A stretch of 64,000 bases of DNA from contig JASAND010028360.1 of assembly GCA_030248195.1 (NCBI GenBank), positions 1 through 64,000 of the forward strand, in the 5' to 3' direction. This document shows, in pieces, positions 23,413-35,603 of this stretch. A program made the position numbers and the translations under genes. The notes beneath the pieces were generated by a model. It saw nothing but the letters and a program-made list of their open reading frames with translations. It did not search any database and was not told the DNA's origin. This stretch comes from Trissonchulus latispiculum. Its lineage: Eukaryota; Nematoda; Enoplea; Enoplida; Ironidae. Numbering within the stretch: position 1 is the first letter of the stretch; each line of letters starts with the position of its first letter.

Positions 23413-23429
23413 TTTCAGTGCGAATTTCA

Positions 23430-23795
23430 ATTTCAGCGAAGTATAAATGGCGATCGCTCCAAAAAGGTCTAAGACAGTTGTAAGCGCATACTGAACGAAG
23501 GAAGCGTAATATCGAAAAACGGATTTCATATTCTGATTCAGCAGGTCAAATAACCCCTGTAAGCACCTTTTCGGCAAAATCGGAGACCAACAATTTTTTG
23601 ATCCCATTTTTACTGCGCTTAGCTAGCTTTTCAGGCCCAAAAATAAGGGTTATTTCTCAACGAAAAGTTGGCTACCACACTAACCAGAAAACCAAAGCCC
23701 TTGAAAATCACAGACAGTATGCCCCTATTAGAGCCTAATAACTAGTAAAAAGCTGGCGTAGGCAATTTAGGTAGGCTGCCAATTTTATTATATCG
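23430..23795. repeat. Dispersed repeat shared with the right end of the window
   Basis: From CGAAGTATAAATGGCGATCG to CTGCCAATTTTA it closely matches 63677-64000, with a 24-base difference (GATTCAGCAGGTCAAATAACCC-type insertion) in one copy. No coding meaning is claimed for the frame across it. Confidence 0.8.
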
Positions 23796-24878
23796 AAAAC
23801 GGCACACGGTCACCTTGCTACTTTTTGCAAAATTGCAAACTTTGAACTGTTATAACTAAAGAAGGAAGGAACGCTCCAAAGCCGGAATACTTTTAATATT
23901 TAGGACTAGTAACAGTTAACATTTGTGACAAAAAGTTTCAGAATTGGTCAAACCGTTAATCCACCAGAATTCAGAAAAGCTTTTTCAAAAAACCCACTTT
24001 TCGCACCAAAATTTCAACTTTGGCATAGTGCCAGAATCGGTGTGTGTTAGATATAATAATGCCCACTACGGACTATTTAACCTTGATATGTTAGCTAATC
24101 ATATGGCAAAAGGTAGGGCTCTCTGAAGAAGTTGGTCAAAACCGTTCGTAGCCCCCCCCCCCCTTAAGGACGAGAGCTACTAAGATCTATTTGCCGGCAC
24201 TTTGTCCAAGTCGCCTATTTTTTGGCGAAGATATAGACCATGAGTGTGATGACTTGCCCCCTATTTGGGTAGTACCTGTTGCGTCTGCTTTTCTATATTC
24301 TCCTTTTAGCCGTTATTCAATTTCGTACTTTGTCGTAGAGCGTACCGTACATCGGTGATAAACCTTTTTAAACTAACTGAAAGAAATCTCTATTACTTTG
24401 CAACACTTTTGTCCGCATACTGAACAATTGAGCAAATTCACTTCTTTGAGAATCTCATTGACAGCGGCATACACTTTCGCAATTTGTCAAATAAAACTGT
24501 CCATGCTGAGGAGTCGTTATCACACACAAACGAGACGCAAGCATTGAAATCTGAAGCAGTGAGCGACCCCCGTTTGGACCCCGTACCCATATAGGGGCGG
24601 TGTGAGACGGGGTCAATTTGTGGGGGGGGGGGTTAGCCGATAGCGCGCATAGCATAGTTTCTGCTCTGATAACAGAGAGCCTACCTGTTGTCATACTCTT
24701 ATGTATTATGTACTCTTGATGCATGTCTATGTTGATTACGGTTTCAGCTCGCCAGAACCACAGTGCATAGCAGGAACTTCTAAAGGCTCACGTCAAAGTT
24801 TAACGGTCAGGACGTCAGCGACGGTCAAGTAAGAACGATTGACATTGTGCATACTTAGTGAACGTAAGACTACATTAT
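23796..24878. other. Unassigned stretch with fragmentary repeats
   Basis: No gene is recognised. A C-run and CTACTAAGATCTA words near 24150-24250 resemble the outer flank of the foldback element at 60321-61540. ACTCTTATGTATTATGTACTCTTG at about 24695-24718 is a solo end of the 47927 element family. Confidence 0.45.
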
Positions 24879-25334
24879 ACAGCTACGCTCTTATTTAAGT
24901 TTAAGGAAAAGAAGAAATTAAAGAAAATATATTTCAAAAGAAAGAAAGAAGCAAGAAATAAAATTTTGCAAGAAATAAAGTTTCTTTCTCTCTTCTCTAA
25001 TTTGTCTCATTCTTGTTTTGTAACTCTTGACAGCCGCACATCAAAACTTCATTAAAATTGTGCTCAGAAAATGTGTGACCCAAATGACCTCTGACTTATA
25101 CGTATGCATATACACGTGTGTGTCAATAGTGCAAACATAGCTTCTTTGCTATAGCCTTTGACCTCTGCTAGGAAATTAATTGCAGCTGTCAGTCAAATTC
25201 AGCTTGGAAGATGCTGGCTTAAGTTTCAAGGTTGAAGAAAGAAAGAAATATTATTTTGAAAGAAAGAAAGCCGAAAGAAAGAATATTTTACATTAAATTT
25301 ATTTTCTTTTAACTTAAATAAGAGCATAGCTGTA
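24879..25334. mobile_element. Inverted-repeat element with AGAA-rich arms
   Basis: ACAGCTACGCTCTTATTTAAG is mirrored by CTTAAATAAGAGCATAGCTGT. The inner arms are AAAGAAAG-rich. It has no coding region and ends about 150 bases before gene X's first predicted exon. Confidence 0.65.
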
Positions 25335-25480
25335 CATATGACTGTGACAAGCGTCACAATCGGATGTTGTCCACAAAATCCTGCAACCGGAAATAAAGCT
25401 AAGGACTCTCATTTAGGAAACGTTTTTACCGCCGTAGTGAAATGAAACATCGGAATTAAATTATTAATTAAATTGGTGTG

Positions 25481-28400
25481 ATGCGCGCGCAAAAACTACA
25501 GAAATTACAAGTGAGTTTTCAACTTTCCTTTGACTGAACCAGTAAACGACGATAACTTTAATACTTCAACTGTTTTTGATGCATTTCTCTACTTAGAAAA
25601 TGGAAGCAAAAACTAAAAAATGGTGAATTGCAACAAATCTTTTTGGCGCTCGTCGTACCAGTATATTACAGTACTGCAGTTGAACATACCTATTCATACG
25701 AACAAAACGCAATATTCCTATTGTAGTATAACAGATGACGACGATACTCTGTTTTCAACGCCAAAACGGAAACTTCGTGCCAATATCAGTGATGACGATG
25801 ACATGAGGTACTGTTACTCAATAAGAATTTAAAGAGTATTTAAATAACCTAACGTGTTTAGTGACACTGTGTAATGTAACCTATACAGAACATGCAAATA
25901 CAAATACAAGTTTAATTGCAATTTTTTATTGCCTGAACAGCGAAGTCCCCATATCCAATAACTAAAGGTTACATGTCCGTTGACGCATAGAAACAGCAAA
26001 CTGTTCTATCAACTCTGTTCTGTTGCAGCAATGTGCCCATTACAACAGCTGCTGCCGCATATAATCAACTGAAGGCGAACTTGGATCACATGGGCTGTGT
26101 GCTCTCACACTCTAGCAGTGAAGATTCGCTGTTAGTACATTCCCTGTTCTAATTTGAATATACATACTCTTTTACCACTACGATGAAAAATACATAACCG
26201 TACAGTTGCTGGTACGGTCGTACTGCTCCATAACCATCTTCAGTGTCGTAGTCTGGCCACACGCCGGATAAGCATGCACGTTCCCAAACTGACCTCGTCA
26301 TCTAAACTTTTGTGTGATGTCTCACATGGACACTGTCAGTCAATGCACCTAGCCATCAGCCGGATGCTTACAACTCCGACATAGACTATGCCTTGTAGCA
26401 TATTCTTATATTATGTACTGTTGATACTATTAATTAATCACTAATTAGTTATCACTGTTAAACTTTCAAACATACTACTAGTAATCACATAACTGTTGCA
26501 GTCAAAACTTCTTTCCGGATACAGAAAAAATGGACTGCTCTCCGCTTCCCACCACACCGCAATTTCCACAAAATGGAAAGAAACAAGCAAACAGTATCAG
26601 TGGTGTTGTCACATCGCCTCAGCCAGTACACGTGTGAGTATGAAAAGTACAGCAGCGTTGGTATAATTTAACAACATGTATATAACATAATACAGTCGGT
26701 GCATTAATACCATAGTACCAGTACGACGAGTGCTACATATACCGTGACTATATGGTCGTTACTGTATTGTTTGAATGTTACTGTATTCGTTTTCTCCAGG
26801 CATACAGAAACAAGCTCAAATTCATTGTTAAATACGGCACAAATTATAACGCCTTCCGTGTCTCCAGATCTTTTCAATGATAGCGCGGATAATGAATCAG
26901 TCACTGTTGCGAAAGTTTCCAAGACAGTAGCCGGAACTGTGATATTTGCAGAAACGGCCCCGTTGAAGAAGAGCTAATATGAACAATTAAATGATGTATC
27001 TCTTAACCTGTGGTTGCTACATTTGGTATGTCAAATTTGGTATGAAAGAACAGATCTTACTATTGTCTCTCAATCGTTATTATCAGTGCATTTGCCACAT
27101 TTCGGGTATGGCGGCTGCCCCAATTTCTTTAAATGGTATGCGACAAATAGGCAGAAGTAAAGATGTTTTGTTTGTAATTTTAATTAAAAGTTCATTATAC
27201 GCCAATTTGATGGGCCTAAGTCACAAAATTGCTTGTAACTTTTCTGAACATTTTCAGTTTTTGAACCAGTCATCCCGGATAATCTTGGATATGCTAACGT
27301 AGTTCACCAGAACATAACACAATCATTAAGGACATTATCTTTTTGGTATTTGCAGTCGTACTGTACGCATGGACCTTACTGGGATTGGAACACAACATAC
27401 GACAACATCAGGTATCACGGATACAAGCACAGCTAACCAGCTACCACACTGCCCGGACGAACACAACTTCACTAACACTACTGCGCCCAACCTTGGCACC
27501 AGTGACGGCACAGTTGTATGGCAAGAACTGGATCCAAACGAGGACATAGGGTAATCTTACAAGTAGAACGTTTATCAATTCCTACCTAAGATTATGCACC
27601 ATGTCTTCGTTCACTATATGACAGTGTAGACAAATTACGATCTATATTGTAACTGACCCCGTAAAACGTAATAATAGCAAGAGTGCATAATTGCACTATA
27701 TATATATATAAGAAGAAGAGTAAGCTACTAGAGGACTCCTGTTCTTGGCATTGCGTAACGGTGCTCCGGCCACAATACGCGAATGTTCCCCCGTTTGGTG
27801 GGGGGGGGGGGTCGCTCTCGTCGACAAAGCATACCCCCCCCCTCCATTTCGTGGGGGGGGGGGTAGCAGAAAAGAGGTCCCGGTTTGGTAGGGGGTAGCC
27901 AACAGCCAATCAGATTACAGAGACCCCCTCCCCGTTTGGTGGGGGGGGGGGTATAGCAGAGGATTACGGTAGTTTTTGTTCTATTTGAAAAATGGTCCCC
28001 GATTGGTGGGGGGGGGTATGCAAAAGGGGTCCCCGTTTGGTCGGGGGGTATGCAAAGGAGGTCCCCGTTTGGTGGGGGGTAGGCAAAAGAGGTCCCCGTT
28101 TGGGGGGGCTCGCCAACAGCCAATGAGATTCAGCCAATTTCAGCCTGACTTGGCGACCCCCCCCCCCCCGGGGCCCCCCTTCTGCCCCCCCCCCCCCCAA
28201 CCGGGGACCCCTTTGGCATACCCCCCCCCCCAGCAAACGGGGACCCCTTTTGCATACCGCCCCACCACACGGGGAGGGGGTGGGGGGGTCGCCAACAGCC
28301 AATCAGATTCAGCCAATTTCCGCCTGACCTACGCGACCCCCCCCAAACGGGGACCCCCTACTGCCTACCCCCCCACCAAACGGAGACCCCTTTTGCATAC

Positions 28401-31400
28401 CCCCCCCCGAGCAAACGGGGACCCCTTTTGCATACCACCCCACCAAACGGGGAGGGGGTATGCGTATCGACCCCCCCCACCAAACGCGGGAACACTCGCG
28501 TATTGTGGTCGGAGCACGGTTACGCAATGCCAAGAAGAGAAAGCCCTCTAGTGGCTTACTCTTCTTCTAATATATAGTGCAATTATGCACTCTTGATAAT
28601 AGTGTTTACGAAAATAATCAATGATCCTTGCGGTAATAGTTGATGGTGAAAACGGCTCTAGTTGATGTTTAAAACGGCTGTTTTTGTAGGCGGAAACACT
28701 CTCGCTCATCTGGACCAATATCAGAGCTGGCTCTGTATGACAAAGACATGGTTAAACTATTGGGAGCAGGTCTCGGAGTTGCACATAAGCCCCGCAAACA
28801 GAAGTAAGTACTATAAAGAGTACATAATGATAACACAATGACAACCATAATACTGTGTGCCCTCAAGGCCAAAACTGTGCTGTGGGTTCTATCAAAGACG
28901 GATTCCCCCACCAATACATCCGCTCTGACGCCGCATCTATTTATATGGGTGCATAGTCTCAGACGCAAGCCACTCATTCGCTTTGCATATTTTTTTACAT
29001 GCAATTGTTAAACATACAGAGTCAAACTCCCTCCGCAAATTCGGCTGCTATTAGGGCAAATTGTGCCGCGATTATTTTCAACGTGTAATTATGCAAACAA
29101 ATGAACCGTCTGCTTTTTGACCACGTTCCCATAGGGGGGCGGTATGAGACAGCGGATTCGATAGAGACGAGGGGTTGCGAACTCACTACAATTAGCTCAA
29201 GTGTACTTTTATTGACGCTTTCAATAGGAAGGAAAAGAAATGGCCAAGTCAAATGACATCGGAAGAAAGGAAACAACATCTGTTTGGAAACCAAGACAAA
29301 GACACAGAGGTCACCACCGTGACAACGGACATATCCAGCGACAGTTCTCCAGAAGTCGATACTTTGTTCGATTTCATTGATGATAGCGCTGTTGAGTATA
29401 ATCCGAGGATGTATCGGCGCAAAAAAGAAGGAGGACAAGAAGCACTAGTGCTAGCAGTCACACAAAGTAAGTTGTGACTAGACAATGTGTACTCATGTAC
29501 ACACAAATATCATACAAGTTGATTGCAGCAGGCAACTCCTGTTACTGGAAGTATGAGGTTGGCGAGACCTGTCACAAAAATTGACTATTGCTTGAGAGCA
29601 AAACAAAATTTATCATGAAAATGGTTCAAAACAGTGCACCGTCAAACTGTTAAAGCCTGCTTTCATTTGTTAGGGTGTTATATTTACTTATATTTACTGT
29701 GCAATGTTGACGACATTAGATCTTTAACACAGAGCAGCATACGGCATTTTTACTGTAAACCATGGACAAAACATGGTATATGTTGCAAAACTGAACTACA
29801 GCGCTTGCGACACGTATTTCTGTGCACTTATGGAACTCTTCCCGTTTGCTCGGAGAGGGGGCGAGGCAAAAGAGGTTCCCCCGTTTGCTGGGGGGTAGCA
29901 AAAAGACGTCCCTGTTTGCTGGGGGGGGGGTTCCAAAAAGAGGTCCCCGTTTGGTAGGGGGGTAGCAGAAAGAGGTCCCCATTTCGCGGGACGATAGGCT
30001 GGAAACGGTCCCCGTTTGGGGGGGGTCGTCAAGACAGACAAAGATTGGCCAAATGTGACTGCGTGTTAGTGACTCCTGCCCTCCAAACGGGGCCCCTTTT
30101 GGATACCCCCCCCCCACCAAACGGGTACCTCTTTTGCCTACTCGCCCTCCACCAAACGGGGACCTATTTTTGCTACTGTTCCCCACCAAACGGGGACCCA
30201 TTTTCGAATACAACAAACACTACCGTAATCCTCTGCTGAACGCCGCCAGCAAACGGGAGGGGGGTCTCTGCAATCTGATTCGCTGTTGACTTCCCCCCCA
30301 CCAAACGGGGACCTCTTTTCTGCTACCCCCCCCGCACCCAACGGAAGGGGAGCATGGTTTGTCCAACAGAGCGACCCCACCACCAAAACGGGGGAACATT
30401 CGCGCATTCTGGTCGTAGCACCGTTACGCAATGCCAAGAAGAGAAGCCGTCTAGTGGCTTACTCTTCTTCTGATGTATAGTGGAATTATGCACTCTTCAT
30501 TGTTTGTTTAGCCACAATGCGGAGTCCATGCCAACAACGCCCACTAAACGAACTAAAGGCGCTCGAATGCACACGTCGGACTGTTTCCGAAAAGCTAGCG
30601 AAAGACGGAGGAGAGATAAGACGAAAGAGATAGAGAAACAACAGAAAGCACACAGAGTCGGAAAACGAGAGTAAGCTGTTTTGTTCTTTTAAATTCTATA
30701 ATTGTCATGAGGACAAGGCGCGGACAAAACTGATAAAAGATGACATGACTGTTTCAGGAGATCCCCTGTCACGAACAACATGCCGCAAATCACTGATGAG
30801 ATGAGAGCAGAAAGAGATCGCAACGCAGAGTATGATCTTAATACTGCTATGTAGGACCTATGCGCTTTAAAGTCGTGACGACGTGTAATGCACAGCACTT
30901 GTCTTCATTTTTTAAATCGCTATAATTATCGAAATGTTAGGACTTTGTAACTATTTTATTTATTGTTTTACAGTTTTATTATGAGAACTTTCACATTTGA
31001 GTTAGTTGGGCCGTAATGTCTGTGTCGTAGTACAAAACGCATACAATTACAGAAAAACAGTTAAATGAATCGTAAACAAAATTTATTAATTTCCGATTGA
31101 TTTTGCTTGTAAAAACAAACGTTTCAGTTAAAACAAAGATAAGTTTCCGTTCGCACAAGCCCCACACTAGCAACACTTTGCAGGACTCATACATAGTTTT
31201 AGTTTAATATGCGAACTTGTTCATAGGAGATATCTCGATGCGTACCATTCGGTGGCTTCTTTGCCCAATCTAGCGTTTTGCAATTCGTTGTCCTGTTCAC
31301 CCCAAAGGTGGAATATCACTGTTGTGTTAGATTGTGATGTAGGCAATTACCGATATGTGCACAGCAGCGATGCAACCGGGGCACCGAGTCAGGTAGACTC

Positions 31401-33315
31401 AGTTTTTGCACAAGGTCACTACTTCACCGGGTGAACAGGTTGGACCCCAGTGTTCAGCCGGTTTTGTGAATTTACTTCAAATTTTATAAATTTTTGCATA
31501 CCAAACTAAAACGTTTTGTTAAATTTTTGTTGGGTCTACACGTTCATGAAGAATTTCATTTAATTTAACTGAGTACGTAATGAAAAGCAAATATTCGAAC
31601 TACTCCGTGTTTTCACACAAATACTCATGTTACATCGTGGAACATTTCATAGACGGATAAATTGTTGGTTTTGCAAGTGATTTCTGCATAAATTCACAAA
31701 GTGCTACAGCAATACAATTAAACGGATTTTAACAAAACCTAGACGAAACCTATGTATCTCATAGTTCTTCTTTTCTAAGTCGTTATCCAACAAAGACAAC
31801 AACAACGTACTGTTATCAGCCCAAATCGAACAGTTTTTACAACAATAGAATTGTCTGGAAAACCGTGTACCTCACGGGATTACCCCGTCACCGGGTAACA
31901 GGTCAACCAGCCCACCGAGACAACGGGTCTAGCGTAATTGCCCCCGTTCCATCACTGCTGCACAGTACTATTTAGTAATACACAAAGACACAACTAGTAG
32001 AATTGAAATTTAAAACTTTAGGAAATGCGCACGTTGCGTTATATATAAACTTCTTAATAACAGGTATTATTTGGACGCGTTTCATGCAGTCAACTGTTTG
32101 CCAAAACTAGCATTTTGCTGCTCAGGGGGAACAGTTCCACGGAAACTGTATTCATTGTCCACTTCTGACGAAAGGTGTATTATTGCTATTCTAGTCTTGT
32201 ACAATGTAAAGCCTTCTGTAGCTGTTATCTAGCAGTAGTAGCAGCTTCTATGATATAATGTGGCGCAAAAGCCTCACTCAAAAGCCTCACCAGGTGTAGT
32301 ATGTATAAGTAGTCTACAGCGAACCATATTGTTATGTATCCGCTTGAAGTAAATGGAAAACTCATAGTAAACGTTTTCTGTTATTGTTGCTCATGGTATA
32401 GATCATTTTTTGTTACTGTTGCTTATCTTGTAGACCAGCAAAATTGGACGCTTTTCACGCCACCGATCGTTTGCCTAAAGTTCAGAAGTATTGGTCACAA
32501 GCAGAGCCTTCACATATCTTCACAAAGGATACATCAGTCAGCGACAGGTAACACAGTCGCAAGGTGCGGTCAAGTTCATGTTCAAGTTCAAAATGCAAGA
32601 AAGGGTTCAGTCGGTGAATTGTTCCTTTTCCCAATAACAACTAACCAAACGGTGTCATAATACAAATTTCCGCAAAGTGATCTCTTTCCCCCCGGACAAA
32701 TGTCATTAGGGAAATCTTTGTCCCCGAAAAATTTTCCTTAGGGAATTCTGTCCTCCGGGAACATTTTCCCTAACGCAGTAATTATTTTCATTCAATGCAG
32801 GAATTTGTAACTAAAGTTTAGAACTTGGCTCCTTATTTTAATATGACGTATCCTATTATTTTAGTATTTAATTAGTCGTTCTACCTATGAACCCTATGAC
32901 ATTTTTCAATTGAATGCACCTAAACCAACAATACCTTTTAACTTTTGTGAGTAATGTGTTTGCTTGATATAGCTGGATTTCAGCACCTAAGAGTCCAGGA
33001 ATTTCCTGAGCCACTGTTTTGGACGAATTTTATGACAATTTTGCAAGGGGCTAAGTCAATCCTTGAGGACACCCAGGTTTCGAACAGCCCATGGAAAACA
33101 TGTTTTTACAGTAATTTTTGGTTGTCAGTATATTAGTGGTAAACCATCTTAGGTTTATTTTTCCATTTATGATCCCTGCCCATTTGTCCAGATGGGCAAA
33201 CTCACAACTTTCACCTTTTGCTGTTGTCACCCTTCTACTAAGTCCGGACAATGAAAATTCGTCTCACAGTCGCTCAGATAACGCTTACGTTCATTTTGGT
33301 GGCACCTGGATGTAG
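25481..33315 (+). CDS. Gene X: multi-exon gene of unknown function, ~533 residues
   Basis: Fifteen exons join without a break: 25481-25510, 25597-25622, 25727-25807, 26029-26130, 26502-26633, 27356-27550, 28690-28803, 29228-29466, 29529-29550, 30512-30670, 30758-30829, 31227-31307, 32064-32174, 32434-32547 and 33192-33315 (TAG). Intron 1 is phase 0, the one after exon 8 is phase 1, and all others are phase 2. Features by residue: acidic DDDD blocks around TPKRK (19-46), a Ser/Thr-rich middle, a TTTSGITDTST region (124-189), a basic RKASERRRRDK block (about 314-367), then three homologous units LDA(F/Y)H…LP from exons 12-14 (391-493). There is no signal peptide or membrane segment. I do not recognise the family; basic and acidic tracts hint at a nuclear protein. 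AATAAA follows at 33536. Exon 9 is only 22 nt and exon 1 is the least certain. Confidence 0.6.
26800..26977 (+). other. Alternative or cryptic terminal exon of gene X
   Basis: After TTTTCTCCAG, a phase-2 reading continues openly for 58 codons (Ser/Thr-rich, ending PLKKS) to TAA at 26975-26977. It fits the phase of the exon ending at 26633, but I see no good phase-2 donor inside. Using it would end the protein at about 182 residues, before all the later exons. Confidence 0.4.
27678..28595. mobile_element. Complete G-rich CAAGAGT element in gene X intron, 7-bp target duplication
   Basis: ATAATAG flanks both ends (27671-27677 and 28596-28602). The TIRs begin CAAGAGTGCATAATTGCACTATATA. The left half carries repeated GGTCCCCGTTTGGTGGGGGG units, and the right half carries their complement, so the whole is a large imperfect palindrome with many G-runs (quadruplex potential). 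CCAATCAGATT occurs in both halves. It lies wholly within an intron. Overlapping frames on both strands are repeat artefacts. Confidence 0.85.
29845..30498. mobile_element. Truncated G-rich CAAGAGT element in gene X intron
   Basis: It has the same GTTTGGTGGGGG / CCCCACCAAACGGGG organisation. The right end GAATTATGCACTCTT is intact at about 30484-30497; the left terminus is missing. It ends 13 bases before the splice acceptor of the next exon. Confidence 0.75.
31362..31972. repeat. Inverted-repeat element between two duplicated exons of gene X
   Basis: CAGCAGCGATGCAACCGGGGCA (left) mirrors the complement of the stretch ending CCCGTTCCATCACTGCTGCACAG (right). CACCGGGT motifs occur in both arms. 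No coding region is seen. Confidence 0.55.
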
Positions 33316-33579
33316 CTTAATATGTGAAAACAAATCAAATAAGATCAAATAATGAGCCTATGGCTCGCTCTGTTCCGCTTGGTTTATCTGATCCAACAAG
33401 CTCAAACAGAACGCAAGTCCTCATTCAGCTTATAAAATATAGCTGGAATAAGGCTAAAATTTAAGTCTTAGAAATGTTCCAGTAGAAACTACACTAATCA
33501 CCTTTGTAGACGATAAATCCTAAACGTTTCTAGAAAATAAACGTTTTTGTTGTAAAGTCAACAAGTTTCGTATTTCATT
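33316..33579 (+). terminator. Gene X 3' region with polyadenylation signal
   Basis: AATAAA lies at 33536-33541, about 220 bases after the predicted stop. The segmental duplication begins at 33580. Confidence 0.5.
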
Positions 33580-34072
33580 TCTAGTGGGCGGTATTTCTGA
33601 TTAAGTTTGGCTGATTTTGTTGGTTACTACGGTAGATTGTCAATGTTGTCATTCTGATGGTTTGTTTACGGTGGGCACTACGGTAGGTTTACAAGTGTTG
33701 ATGTTATCTGTTAAATTTTTTGGTTCCTTTACGGTAATTTTTGTTCTAGTCGCAAATGGGTCCTCGTTTGGTGGAGGGGTATGCGAAAAGGGTCCCCGTT
33801 TGGTGGGGAGGGTGTTTCAGTGCGAATTTCAGTCTTTTACCTAGTATAGTTTCAGTTTTAGTTTCACTTTCCGTCGAGTGCCTAAAAATGTACGACACAA
33901 AGCGGTAAAACAGAAGACAACAGAGTTGATATGCCTAAAAAAATTGAATACAGTATGATATTAGCCCAAGCTAGAAGAATTTAAATGTAAATTTTCATAT
34001 ATTTTCAACAGAAATGAAAGAACAAACGAAACTAAGATTGTCACTGCAGCACCTCCGACCCGAAAAATTCGG

Positions 34073-34144
34073 GCCCGAGGTGGGGATCGAACCCACAACC
34101 TTCGGTTAACTAGACCGACGCTCTACCGATTGAGCCACCCGGGC
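34073..34144 (-). tRNA. tRNA-Thr(AGU), copy 3 (in the second duplicon)
   Basis: It is identical to the two copies near 20 kb. The second duplicon carries only one tRNA, so the local tRNA duplication happened in copy 1 after, or was lost from copy 2 since, the segmental duplication. Confidence 0.8.
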
Positions 34145-34831
34145 ACAATCGAACCAAGCTTAAGTTGGAATTCGTTCCCAAACTGTAGTGACATTTTAGA
34201 AGTATGTTTAGTTGCGTTCTGTTATTGAGAAGCGAACTGGTATGACAAAACAAACGCTATATGTTTTGTCTATGGATGTAGTACATAGTTCATTATCCTC
34301 AGTTCTAACTTACTAACTATTTAATTTGCATATGTGTACTTTAATTAATTATTTAAATTTTTTGACTTTTAGCACCAGTGATGCATACATCATTTGATGG
34401 TTCTGTGTATTCCGTGGGGGTTTGACTGTGATCCTACTGTGACAATGCTGGATTCGTTGAAAATGACTGCGTAACAAGTGTTGGATGTAGTGATTCTCGA
34501 GATAGCATGGGAAAACAGTGAACGAAAGAAATCAGGGGTGCTCGCAACCATAGTGCGAACAATTTACGAATAATACTGGCGTATTCATTGAAACTCATTC
34601 AGTCAACCTCTTCCAGAGTTTGAATTTCTCTTTGCAATTGATAATCGATCGCTTTTTGCGTTCATGATAGTACATGCGTAGTGCGGTCATGATAATATTT
34701 TCTTACTGAAAGTAATGACAATGTAAAGTAATCGGTTGGCAAACTTGAAAAACTAATTCAAACCTGGATTGCAATAACTATTTAGGTAGTTTCAAAAGAA
34801 AACGAAGGAAGATTTAATAGGAATATAAGCA

Positions 34832-35397
34832 ATGTCAAATTTAAATTCCACGGACAAATGTGTATGCAATGGAAAAAAGTGTTGAAAAACATGCTGAGAC
34901 TTTTGGATGAAGAGCAACCCAGAATTTGGCCGACAGAGACATGGAATAGAGAATTGGATCGCTTTTTGCGTACAGATATAGTGTGGTCATGGTAATATTT
35001 TCTTACTGAAAGTAATCACAATGTTAAGTAATCGGTTGTCAAACTTGAAAAACTAATTCAAACCTAGATTGCAATAACTATTTAGGTAGCTTCAAAGGGA
35101 AACGAAGGAAGATTTAATAGGAATATAAGCAATGTCAAATTTAGATTCCACGGAGAGTTGTGTATCCAAAAAACCTGAAAATTGGAAAAAAGTGTACAAA
35201 AATATGCTGAGACTTTTCGATGAAGAGCAACCCAGATTTTGGCCAACACAGACATGGAATGGAGAATGATCCTGCAAAAATTAAAAAATAAGCATAGCTA
35301 TTTCAAACATGAAATCTTAAGAGCGTGCGTCAAGCGTTATATTGAAAGGATGCAGCATAACATAAAGACAACCAACGAATGGAACAAGTCAACATAG
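34832..35397 (+). pseudogene. Tandem small coding remnants (copy 2)
   Basis: This is the second-duplicon equivalent of 21036-21601 with the same breaks. Frames lie at 35132-35269 and 35266-35397. Confidence 0.4.
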
Positions 35398-35603
35398 GAC
35401 AAGGAAAACATTGGAATCATAAACAATCTTAAACTCAGTTGAAAGTTCAACAGAAATGATTGGTATAGATTAGCAGAGACGAATTAAAATACGCAAGGCT
35501 AGACGTTAGCGGTGATCAAGAAAAACAGAACCAATGACGGCTAGTTTAAGTCTAAAGCTAGCATATTAACATTTTTGCTTAAAATTCCAGAAACAGTATT
35601 TTG

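Larger units (their letters stand above)
19169..23429. repeat. Segmental duplication, copy 1
   Basis: It starts at TCTAGTGGGCGGTATTTCTG and ends at GTGCGAATTTCA. It matches 33580-37230 in direct orientation almost base for base (offset about 13,797 over 20402-23400), apart from homopolymer lengths, a few substitutions and an extra tandem expansion at 19318-20350. It contains tRNA genes, a hAT-like element, small coding remnants and G-rich element fragments. Confidence 0.9.

Noticed and set aside
27790..28450. Regularly spaced GGTCCCCGTTTGGTGGGG units looking like a CRISPR array
   Set aside because: The spacers are short, not unique and inverted halfway. The ends are transposon TIRs with a target duplication in a eukaryotic intron.
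27976..28551. 191-codon Pro/Gly-rich frame
   Set aside because: It is a translation of homopolymer-rich transposon arms in a gene X intron, with comparable frames on both strands.
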